Notes under the pieces: generated by a model
What the model saw: the letters and a program-made list of their open reading frames with translations, nothing else
Database searches by the model: none
Told to the model about the DNA's origin: nothing
Program-made: the position numbers and the translations under genes
Part shown: positions 30,964 to 42,700 of the stretch, one piece after another
Layout: every line of letters starts with the position of its first letter
Numbering within the stretch: position 1 is the first letter of the stretch
Assembly: GCA_037349315.1 (NCBI GenBank)
Contig: JBAIAC010000042.1
Coordinates: 1,798,001 to 1,862,000 of the forward strand
Reading direction: 5' to 3'
Source: Chelydra serpentina
Lineage: Eukaryota > Chordata > Testudines > Chelydridae
DNA length: 64,000 nucleotides

Positions 30964-33900
30964 TCACTCGCGAGGCCGGTTGATGATGACCTCGCCCAGG
31001 GCCTCCAGCACCTCGCGCTTGTAGTCATCAAAGTCGCCGTCGATCTGCTCGACGCTCTGATCCTCCACCACCCACAGCTGGCAATTGGTCTCCGTGATCA
31101 GCCGGGCATCGTGGCTCACAATGATGACGGCTGCAGAGGGGGGGCGGGTGGGTGAGAGAGAGAGAAGGGGACAGTTAGAGGAGGATCCCCCATTCCAACA
31201 GACCCTTGTGGCCCAGAATTTCCTCTCCCTACCCTTGGACCAGACTAATGGGCCATTCCAGCCTGGAATTCTCCTCTCCCCCCCAGCACCAATGGGCCCT
31301 TCTGGCCCAGAATTCCCTCCCCACCACCCCAATGGGCCATTCCAACCTGGAATGCCCTCCCCCCAACCTGGACCAAACTAATGGGCTGTTCCAGCCTGGA
31401 ATTCCCTCCCCACCAGGCCAATGGGCCCATCCAGACCAGTCCAAGCGCCCGCTGGCATCACTCACCCCCTTTGTACTCGTTGATGGCATCAGCCAGGGCG
31501 TCGATGGACTCGATGTCCAGGTTATTGGTAGGTTCGTCCTGGGGAAGAGACAATGGGCTGAGATGGCGAAGGGGCAGATTCCAGAGAGAACCCAGGAGTC
31601 CTGACTCCCAACCTCCCCTCCCTAACCACTGGATCCCACACCCCTCCCAGAGCCAGGGATAGAACCCAGGAGTCCTGACTCCCAGCCCCCCCGCTCTAAC
31701 CCACTGGACCCCGCTCCCCTCCCAGAGCCAGGGATAGAACCCAGGAGTCCTGGCTCCCAGCCCCCCCCTGCTCTAACCCACTGGACCCTGCTCCCCTCCC
31801 AGAGCCGGGGATAGAACCCAGGAGTCCTGGCTCCCAGCCCCCCCGCTCTAACCCACTGGACCCCACTCCCCTCCCAGAGCTGGGGATAGAACCCAGGAGT
31901 CCTGGCTTCCAGCCCCACCCCCTGCCCTAACCCACTGGGGCTGGTGCTCTCCAGGGCCCTGTCCCACCCCTCACCCCAGAGACACTCACCAGAATGAGGA
32001 CGTCGGGCTCCCTGCAGGCCAGCTCGGCAAACACCACGCGAGCCTTCTGGCCTCCTGCGGGGAAGGGAGAGAGTGGGGCGGGGTGAGGGAGGAGACAGGG
32101 GAGCCCCCTCCCCACTTCTCTGCATCATCCCCCACCCCGGACAGCCAAGCCCTTCCCACCTCCAACCTAAGCTGCTGGGTGTTCTCCCCCATCCCGTGCC
32201 CCCCACCTCTCCTGGTTGCCCCATCCCTCTCCCCCAACGTAAGTCCTGCCCCTAACCCCCACCTCCCCTGGATGCCCCCCTCACTTCTCCAGACCCTGCC
32301 GCTTACTCTGTATACTCAACCCCAAGCCTTCCCTAGACCCCTGTCCAAGGTCCCCCAGCCCCGCCCCCTCCCCGAGGCCCCGCCCCCAGTACCGGAGAGC
32401 TTGCAGATCTGGATGGTGTGGGCGTGGCTCTCGAGGCCAAAGCGCCCCAGGCACTTGCGGGCGTCCTGGTAGGGCAGGTTGAAGTTGCGCTGCAGGTACT
32501 CGGTCGCCGTCTCCTGCATGTTCAGCTGGTCGGCGTATTGCTGGTTAAAGAAGCCGATTTTCTACGGGGAGAGAGAAAGGGGCGGAGTCACCACCCAAAG
32601 CACCGCCCCCTTGCGGCCGGTTTCCCCCTCCCCGTCGCACCCCGGCTCTGCTGGTGCCCCTCAACTGCATCCTGCAGCACCCTGCTATCCCAGCCCTGGG
32701 CACCCCCCAGCTCTGCCAGTGCCCCCAATGCGCAGCCCCCCATTATCCCAGCCCTGGCCTCCAATCCCAACCTGCAGCCCCCCGTTATCCCAGCTCTGCC
32801 AGTGCCCCCAATGCGCAGCCCCCCATTATCCCAGCCCTGGCCTCCAATCCCAACCTGCAGCCCCCCGTTATCCCAGCCCTGGGCTGCCCCCCAGCTCTGC
32901 CAGTGCCCCCAATGCGCAGCCCCCCATTATCCCAGCCCTGGCTTCCAATCCCAACTTGCAGCCCCCTGCTATCCCAGCCCTGGGCTGCCCCCCAGCTCTG
33001 CAGGTGCCCCCCCAATCCTGACTCGCAGTCCTCTGCTATCCCAGCCACGGGCTCCCCTACCCCCACAAACCTCAGCATTTGGGTCTCGTCATTACTTACT
33101 AGTCTGTGGTTTTTCCTCATCTCCCCTCTTGTCTGAAAGGAGGAGAAAAAGGGGTTAATGGTTACTACTTTCCTCTGCTCTCTAGTGTGTTAACAGCACA
33201 CAGCGACCCCTCGCCCAGTGCTAATGCAGCCACCTCTGGGGTGGGGCAGCTGGGGAACAGCCTCACAGCGACACGGCACAGGGATCGCTGACCCAGCACT
33301 GAAATGCAGCCACCTCTGGGGTGGGGCAGCTGGGGAAGAGGAATCCTGTCCCCCAATTGAAGACGTACAGAGGCAGAACAGAATTGGACTTGGGTTGAGT
33401 CTGGATTAGGGGGTTCTGGGAGGGGCTTCTTACCGGCGTGAGCTTCCCCGTCAGCAACAGCAGCAGTGTGCTCTTCCCTACGCCGTTCGGCCCCACGATG
33501 CAGACTGAGAGGCAGAGAGAGAGAGAGCAGCCGTCAGTGACTCAACTAGGCCAGGAGGGCGGTGGGTTAACATGGGGGCTCTGCTGGGATTGATTGATTA
33601 GCATCGGTCTCCCCACTATCCGCCCGACGACTGTGTGGGGTGGCTTGTTATTGTAGGGTCTCTCGAGGGTGCTATGGGGGCTGCTTTGTTAACGTCAGAT
33701 CTCTCTACAGGGTCTACGGGGGCTAGTTTGTTATTGTAAGGTCACTCAGGCATGCTAGTGTGTTATTGTAGGGTCTCTTGGGATTGCTAGGGGGCTGCGC
33801 AGGGCCGTTTGTTATTGTAGGGTCTCTCCGAGGTGCTAGGGGGGTTGCGCAGGCTCTCACTGTAGGGTCTTTCCTGGGGCTGAACAGTCCAATTCATGGT

Positions 33901-36900
33901 CGTAGGGGTGTTGGGTGTTGTGTGCGGGTTTGTTATTGTAGGGTCTCCATCATCATCGAGTTACTGGGTGAGTTTATTATAGAGTGTCGTCCACAGGTGC
34001 AGCCTGTACACCCCGGTTTGTAGGGTCACTGGGGCTGTGCTCAGGACAGTTTGTTATTGTAGGGTCTCTCAAATACTGGTCGATCACTTACCTCTAGACT
34101 CCATGTCGATCCCAAAATCCAGACTCTTGAATAGCAACTGCTGTCCCTCGTAGCCAAACACGACACCTGCGGAGAAGGGGCAGGGTGAGGGGTGCGGGCG
34201 CACAACTGCTGGACAGCAGCTCCAGGGGGACCTGCCCACAATGCACCACTCAGCTCTGGGGCCCATGGGAAACCGGGGTCGCAAAGAAAACTCCTCAGCA
34301 TCCTGTATCCCCAGGGGATGAAAAGGGGATGCTCACCCGGCGCTGAAATGCAGCCACCTCTGAGGTGGGGCAGCTGGGGAAGAGCCGCATAGTGACGCTG
34401 CACAGGGATCGCTCACCCAGCGCTGAAATGCAGCCACCTCTGGGGTGGGGCAGCTGGGGAACAGCCATAGTGACGCTGCCCAGGGATTGCTCACCCGGTA
34501 CTGAAATGCAGCCACCTCTACGGTGGAGCAGCTGGGGAACAGCCACACCGTGATGTCACCCAACAGTTTGGGGCAGGAAGGGAACGGGAATCCGGTGTCC
34601 AGTTGTGTCCACAGGGTGGGAGACGTCCGGAGGCAGAATGGACATGGGTTGGGAGGAGGATGGGGGGGGGGGGGGGGGGAGGAGGAGAGATTTGGCCAGG
34701 ACAGCAGGGTTCATGCCCCAGGGGAGTTTTAATAGTGCCACAGTGCCCCCTAGCGTCATGCTGGGGCATTGGGGTCAGCACTAACTGCGATGGGAGAGCG
34801 CCCCTGCGGAGACCCCCTACGCTGAGCAGGGACATACCATGCAGGCCCAGAATCGGGGGGCTGAGCGACGGCGGGTTGGGGAAGGTGAATTTCACCGTGT
34901 ACTCCCTGGGCCTCTTCAGCAGCTCGGGGGCCTCGTTAGCCTCTTCGTCCAGGTTCTTCTTGCGGCATTTCTGCTGCTTTCGCGTCAGGGCCTCCTTGGT
35001 TTGCTTCTCCTGGAGACGAACAGAGCGATGGACCAATGAGCCCATCTAACCCAGTATCCCGGCTACTTCGCCACTGACCTGGAGCCGAGCAACGGGCCTG
35101 GTATCCCGCCTCCCTCCCTGTCACTCCAGATCAAACCCATGTGCCCATCTAGCCCGGTATCCCGCCTTCCTCCCTGTCACTCCAGATTAAACCCATGTGC
35201 CCATCTAACCCGGAATCCCGCCTCCCTCCAGATCAAATCCATGTGCCCATCTAGGCCGGTCTCCCCCCTCCCTGCCTGTCACTCCAGATCAAACTTGTGT
35301 GACCATCTAGCCCGGTATCCCACCTCCTCCCTGTCACCAGATCAAATCCACGTGCCCATCTAGCTTCGTATCATGCCTCCTCCCTGCCCCTCCCCGATCA
35401 GACCCATGGGTCCATCTAATCCAGCTCCTCAGATCAGATCAGGAGGAGCATCTAGCTTGGTACCCCCTAGCTCCATACTTCAAGGAAGTATAATCCACCA
35501 CCTCAGGGGGCAGCACAGTCCCATGGCAAGGAAGGGATAATTTTCATGTGACACCCCGCTGGGGCTCAGCTGCCACCCCTCAACGTGAGGGGTAAGTGTT
35601 AACCGAATTTGTTGTTGGGAAAGATTCTTAATTCAGTAAAATCCTACAGCAGTGAGTTCCTTGGGTTAACATGATGGGGGCAAATTCAAGGTAGGAAAGA
35701 GCTGGATTGAAGCCAGTGGCCTCCTAGAGGGGAAAGGCCCCATATCCTATTCCCCAGCCTGCAAACCAGCCAGTCCCCCTGCCCTGAGGCTGGATCTCAG
35801 GACTCACCGCCTGTTTCGTCGACTTCCCGCCAGCCTTGAGGTCTTTCAGTTTCTTCTCCTGTTTCTCGTACTGTTTGAGCAGCTCTTTCTGCTTCTGCTG
35901 GTACATCTTCTTGAAAGTCACTGCGGCAGAGAGGGGGGTGAGGGGTTGTAGTTAGGGCCCAGCGCTGGGATTGGGGGGGGGGGGGGGGGGGGGAGAAAAG
36001 ATCCGGGTTCAACTTCCCACTCGACCATCAAAGCTCTCTGTGCAGAGCCGGGGAAACGCCATTTCCCCTCCCTGCCCCGCTTCCTACCTGGGGGATCGAA
36101 CCTGGGACCCTCTGGATGTAAACACAACGATTTCGACTCCTAGAGTTACTGGACGAGGCATATGGCGGAAACTCACCATTCAGGTTGGTACAAAATTTCC
36201 CATTAAAACTCTTTTTTGGGGAGAAAACGGGGTTTTCAGCCAACAGAAAACGTGGGGTTCTGACATGCCCCTGCGGCACCTCGTGGGACTTGTAGTTCAG
36301 GCACCTCATGCTCTCATTCTCTGCTCTGGGTTGAGCTCCCTGGCTGGACTACATCTCCCATGAAGTACTATGACACCGGGCTCCCATGATGCAATATGAC
36401 AGCTCAGTGGGCAGGACGCATCATGGGAAACAGTTTGGCCAAGGAGCCCAGTCCATAGGGAAGAATGGGGACATGGGGCAACTGAACTACAACTCCCATG
36501 ATGCACCATCAACCCACAAAACCTACCCCTGGAGGGAGACTTAGGGGCAAACCAGCCCCCAAATGGGCTGCAGATCTCTGGGTGACCCAACCCCACCTTA
36601 GCCCCCACCCTGGGCAGACCAATCTCTGCAATTGCCCCAGCTGCTTCCCCCCCAACTCACTGTAGTTGCCCCGGTAGTAGAAGAGTTTTTGCATGTCCAG
36701 GTGGATGATGTCAGTGCAGACGTCGTCCAGGAAGCCCTGGTCATGGGAGACGATGAGGAGAGTTTTCTTCCACGTCTGCAGGTAGCTGGGGAGGTGAACG
36801 GGGGACAGAGGAGAATCAGACAGACGGACAGACCCTGATCCATGGCTAGGAGGGACTGCCCAGCCAAGGTGGAGGGGACAGAGCTAGAACACACAACGTA

Positions 36901-39680
36901 CACCTCACGGTGGGATGTAGGGCAGCCTCACTTAGCCAGCAGTGGGGGGGGTTGGTGGGGGGGGGGGGGAAATCTACAGATGGGAGCCTTCTCCTCTGAT
37001 CCCCACCCCACACTGGGCTCCATGCACCCTCCCTGTAGCCCCACTGGGGGGAATCCCAGCCAGTCCAAGTCCTGGACCCCTGCTCCATAGGGGAAACCCC
37101 CAGAGCCCAAACCCCGCCCCTTATTCAAATCCCAGCCCTGACCCCCAGAATCCAAACGCCACCCCCCACAGTCCAAATCCTGCCCTCTCCCCAATAGGGG
37201 AATTTTCTGCCATTTCCCAATCCCGATCATCCCCCGTCCCAATAGGAAACCCCTCCCCGCAACACATCTTATAACCCACCCGACTACTGCACCCTATTCC
37301 ACCCCTCCATCTACCTCTGACAGCCAGTGAGACCCCTCATTCCACCTGGGGTCCACCCCTGGTTCAGTCGCTGAATGGGCTCCCCCCCAGAGGTGGCAGC
37401 TGCTGATCAGAGCCGGGGGGGCCCCGGCACCAAGGGGAAGGGTTTCTCCAGGGCTGGGCACTCACTTGTTGAGCCAGATGACGGCGTTGAGATCCAGGTG
37501 GTTGGTGGGTTCGTCCAGCATCAGCAGCGTCGGCTCCATGAACAAGGCCCTGAAGGAGATGGGGTGGGTGAGCGACGCCCCCTAGTGGTGCCTTGCAGGA
37601 CTGCCCCAGCGCGAGGGGGACTGGCCGGATCAGGGCGGGCAGGGAACAGGACATGGGGCCTTTCCCCTCTAGGGGGCCCCGGTTCCAGATTGGATCATTC
37701 CCAGCTGGGTGTAAGGAGCTATCAGGTCTCAGCCCAGCCCCCAGCAGGGCAGGTGCCCCAGTGTGTGTTGGTGGTGTGTGACAGACCCCCTCCGCCAACC
37801 GCTCTACTGCATGGACTCACCCAGGTCAGCACACATGGGATCACAGGCCCATTATGCTGCCTCCCACTCCCTCACCTCACCTGGCCAGAGACACCCTCAT
37901 GCGCCAGCCACCGGAGAACTTCTTGGTCTGCCGGTTCTGCATCTCGGGGTTGAAGCCCAGACCAGCCAGGATGCGCCGCGCTTTGGCCTCTGCCGCGGCC
38001 GCCCCTGTGGCCCGGAGCTCCTCATACACCTGCAGAGGGGCAGATGGGTGAGTTCACCAGGAAGCCTTCGCCTCCTCCTCCGCATCCCCCAGCCCTCTCC
38101 ATTTTCCCCCTTCCCCAGACCCCTCGACTGCCCCCATACTTCATCCCCCACCCTGCTCCCCTCCCCCCAGCAGCTGCAATGGTATAAAAACCTGTATACA
38201 GTGACATAGCTGGGGGGGCGGGGGGCTATCTCCCTTCCACCACCGCCCCCCTCTCCTTCCCCACACCCCCCCAGTACCTTTTCCAGCTGCTCAGCCACAC
38301 TGTCGTCCCCTTTCTCCAGCAGAGCCTGCAGCCGCTTCTCCTCCTCCAGGAGCTTCAGACGCTTCGTGTCGGCCTTGAGCACCGCCTGGACTGCAGGGGT
38401 CTCATCCGCTATCACCTCTGGGGGTGGGGGTGGAAGAGGACTCAGTGAGTGCAAGGTTCTCTGCTCTACACATTAGACACCACTTCCCTCCCAGAGCCAG
38501 GGATAGAACCCAGGAGTCCTGGCTCCCAGCCTCCCCACCCACTCTAACCACTAGGCCCCACTCCCTTCCCACAGCCAGGGGTAGAACCCAGGAATCCTGG
38601 CTCCTGGCCCCCCCTGCTCTAACCACTAGGCCCCACTTCCCTCCCAGGCCAGGGATAGAACCCAGGAGTCCTGGCTCCCCCCAGCGCCTCCATACCTTGC
38701 TCACACAGCAGCACGTCAATGTTAGGGGGGATGCTCAGGGCCCGGTTTGCGATGTGCTTCAGCAAGGTGGTTTTGCCCTTCCTACAAAGGGGGAGGGAAA
38801 GAAAGGGTTAAGCGGGGAGGGATGAAGCAAAGGGCAGGCTGCAGCACAGCGCCCCCTAGCGTCGCACAGGGGTAGCCCTGACCGTGAGGGAGAGCGTCCC
38901 CGGGAGGGATCCATCCATGTACCTACCCGTTGGGTCCCACCAGGCCGTACCGGCGCCCAGCCACAATGTACAGGTCCGCGTTGACGAAGAGCTCCTTGCC
39001 GTGAGCGGAGATGCTGAATTTCTCCAGCTGCAACCACACGGGAGAGAGATCAGGACAAGATGATACGACCCTCCCCCCTGCCAGATGTGTCAAATGGTAT
39101 GACCCATCATTGGCATCCCCTTCCCCAAGAAGACCCCTGCCATTTCATGGTATGACCCTCCCCACACCCAACAGTCCCCACAACCACCTCTTGGTACGAC
39201 CCATTTCCTCTCCCATATAATTGTGCAACCTATCCTTCAGATGGCGTAACCCACTCTCTGCAATCCCAGATAATATGACCCCATCCCATATAACTCTGCC
39301 ATCCACTCTATATCCTTGCCAGATGGTACAACCCACTCTATGTCCTCCTCCACCACCATGACCAATAGCCCCCGCCATCTCATGGTACAACCTGCTTCCC
39401 CTGTCCACGCCCCACACCCCCATCAGGTGGTGTGACCCACTCCCATCCCCCTCTTACCACATGGTTCAACTCAGTCTCCCACCCAAGCCCTGTAGCATGG
39501 CACAACCCAGACCCACCAATGGAGGGAAGGGAGGGGCTTAACCCCTTCCATGCTGCTGCTGGTCCTCCTTGCAGTGGGAAATACCAACTTCACCAACATG
39601 GGGGGGGGGGGGAGGAGGAGAGGGAAAAAAAGGGAAGTCATCACAGCAGGAAACACCAACTGCTGACCATATGCGCGGGG

Positions 39681-39715
<35 letters not shown>

Positions 39716-42700
39716 GAGGAGGAGGAGGAGGAGGAGGAGATGTTCCAAATAAATTCCGGGGCGGGGGAAGTACCTTGATGTCAGAGGCGTTCTCCAGCAT
39801 GGCCTGGCGTGAGGACATCTCTGCCTGTGACACCGAGAAGTCGTTCTCCGCCGCATTGGCTGCCTTCAGCGATGCCACCTGCCGCTCGAACTCCAGCTGC
39901 GGGAGAGCCAGAGGTGATGCCCCGGCCAAGGGACCCTCTCTTACCCTCCCCTCCAGCCAAGGGACCCTCCCCGCCAGTACCTAGCCTGCCTGGGGGCCAT
40001 CATGCCCAGCTAGGTGGGTGCCCCAGTGGGGAACCTATCGGGCCAGGACTCGCTATGGGGGTGGGGGACCCCCACAAAATGGATCCACATTAGTTAACAT
40101 CCTCTCCTTCCCCCGCAAGCAATTCCTATGATGCTTCAGTACCAATACGATGGCTGCAAAGGATTCTGGGAACACAGGCATGTGAACAAGAAGTGCGGCT
40201 ATAGACAGCTGGGAGCCGCCACGCTGGAAGGGGGGGTGTTCACCACCCACAAGGGGGAGGAGGAGGCTGTTTGGCAGAAGGTCCGCCCCCTCCAGAAGGA
40301 TCCTCCCACCCAGAGCTCACCTGCTTCTTGAGCTTCTTTTTCTCTTTCTTGCTGAGATGAGCATAGGGGTCGTCGTCCTTCTTCTCCCCCTCGTCCTCCT
40401 CATCCTCCTCCGACTGCTGTACCGACCACAGGAGGTTGGTTACCAATAATACCTTCCACCCAGAGCCAGGGATAGAACCCAAGAGTCCGGGCACCCAGCA
40501 TCCCCACAACCACTAGACCCCACTCCCCTCCTAGAGCCAGGGATAGAACCCAGGAGTCCTGGGTCTCAGTTCCACAGCCTCATCCCCTTCTGATATGCCT
40601 CAGCCCTGCTTCTGCAGAGGGGGAAGAGGGGAGCTCGGCTTCATGGCTGTTCACCCTGAGCCTCTCTGCTGACGTTGTCCATGCAGGACTGGGGGCCAGC
40701 TGGATGCTGGGAAATTAGCTGAGAACCCACCAAGTTGTCTCACACCTGAACCAGCCCAACAAATGTGGTTCGGTTTGAACAGAGCAAACCCACCCCCACC
40801 ACCGAGAGGAAGACTGTCTTACGGGCTCGCTGCCTCGCTTGGGCTTCTCCTTGCTCTTCTCTGGCTCCTCCTCGTCTTCCTCCAACTCCTCCTCGTCAGA
40901 CTCCAGAGCAGCAAATGTATTCTGCAGCAGAGCAGAAGCCAGCTCATCCAACCACAATGAGCAGGGACCGCTCTCCCAGCATCAAAATGCAGCCAGCTCT
41001 GGGGTGGGGCAGCTGGGTACTGGCCACACAGCAACATTGCACAGAGACTCTGTGCAACATAGCGCCCCCTGGCGCCACACTGGGGCATTGGGGCCAGCAC
41101 TAACTGTGAGGGGAGAATGATCCCTTCTGAGCTGGCCACCAGGTGCCTGCAGTACAGTGCCCCCTAGTGTCCACCGGTAGCAGGGACCCCCATAAACACT
41201 CACGTGGGCTGGTTGATTCTTTTTTCCTTTTGTTTTTTTCCCGGCTTCACCGGACTCCGTCTGTTTATTCACAGTCTGGAAGGAGGCGTGCAAAGGAGTT
41301 CAGGACACTCAGCCAACCCAGTATCCCGCCCCCCCTTCCTCCCCGGGACCCCAGATCACCCCAATAGGCCGATCCAGCCCGGTATCACACCTCCCTGCCT
41401 GGATCAGATGAAAGGGCCCATCTAGCCTGGTATGCTGGCCTCCCTTTGCACTGCACCACATCAGAGCAATAGGGCCAATTCCGGAGTATTCATTGGAAGC
41501 CAACCCCCATAATGCTAGTTGGGCCATTCTGCCTGATGGGGATAGAACCCAGGAGTCCTGATTCCCAGCCCCACCTGCTCTAACCACTAGACCCCCATTC
41601 TGCTCCCAGAACCAGGGATGGAACCCAGGTGTCCTGACTCCCAGCCCCTCCTTCTCTAACCGCTAGACCCCACTCCCCTCCCAGCACTGGGGATAGAACC
41701 CAGGAGGCCTGGCTCCCAGCCCCACCTGTTCTAACCCACTAGACCCCCATTCTGCTCCCGGAACCAGGGATGGAACCCAGGTGTCCTGACTCCCAGCCCC
41801 TCCTGCTCTAACCGCTAGACCCCACTCCCCTCCCAGCACTAGAGATAGAACCCAGGAGTCCTGGTTCCCAGCCCCACCTGTTCTAACCCACTAGACGCCA
41901 TATGCCCAGCACTCCTCTTGCCCACCTTGCTTGCTTTGCCTTTGGGTTTGGGTTCCTCTTCACTCTCCTCCTCTTCCTCGCTCTGGGCCAGAACAGCAAA
42001 GCCTGATCCTCCTCCCTGGGAGCCATGGGAGATACAAGAGCATTTAGAGACGGCAGGGTTGGATTAAGTCAATTACTCAGTTCCTAACACCAAATCGTGC
42101 AGCACAACGCCCCCTAGTGCAGCGCTGGGGCATTGGGGCCAGCACTGGCTGTGAGGGGACAGCGCCCCCTACAGAGCCCACACCCTGCTCCCTGCAGCAC
42201 AGCACCCCCTAGTGCAGCCCTGGGGCACTCGTTTCCACATGCCAATCCCGCTGAATCTTGTAAACGCCAGCTTCCCACCTGCTGCCTCCCTTTGTTCTTC
42301 TCGTTTTTCCTGCTCTTCCTCTTTTTATCGTCCTCTTCTTCCTGCTGAGAGCACAGAGCAAATCCTGCCCCGGTGAGATGCGGCGTCTCTGACTGTACCT
42401 GACCCAGCCCAGCATCCCTGCCCCACTGCCCCGATTAGACCCCTGGCCAGTGGAGCCAAAACTCATAATACAGCTGGTTGGCTAAGCTATTCTGCCACAT
42501 GGGACTCCCAGTCCCACACACCGCCCCGCTTTAACCCACTGGACCCCATTCCCCTCCCGGAGCTGGGGATAGAACCCAGGAGTCCTGGCTCCCAGCCCCC
42601 ACTGCTCCCGACTCCCGTCCCGGAGCTGGGGATAGAACCCAGAAGTCTTGGCTCCAATCCATGCAAGACCCAGCCATGACTGTCCCCGTTAAGACCCATG

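Noticed and set aside
36065..36150. tRNA gene on the minus strand (perfect B box)
   Set aside because: No A box at the right distance and no cloverleaf; kept only as a possible SINE fragment.
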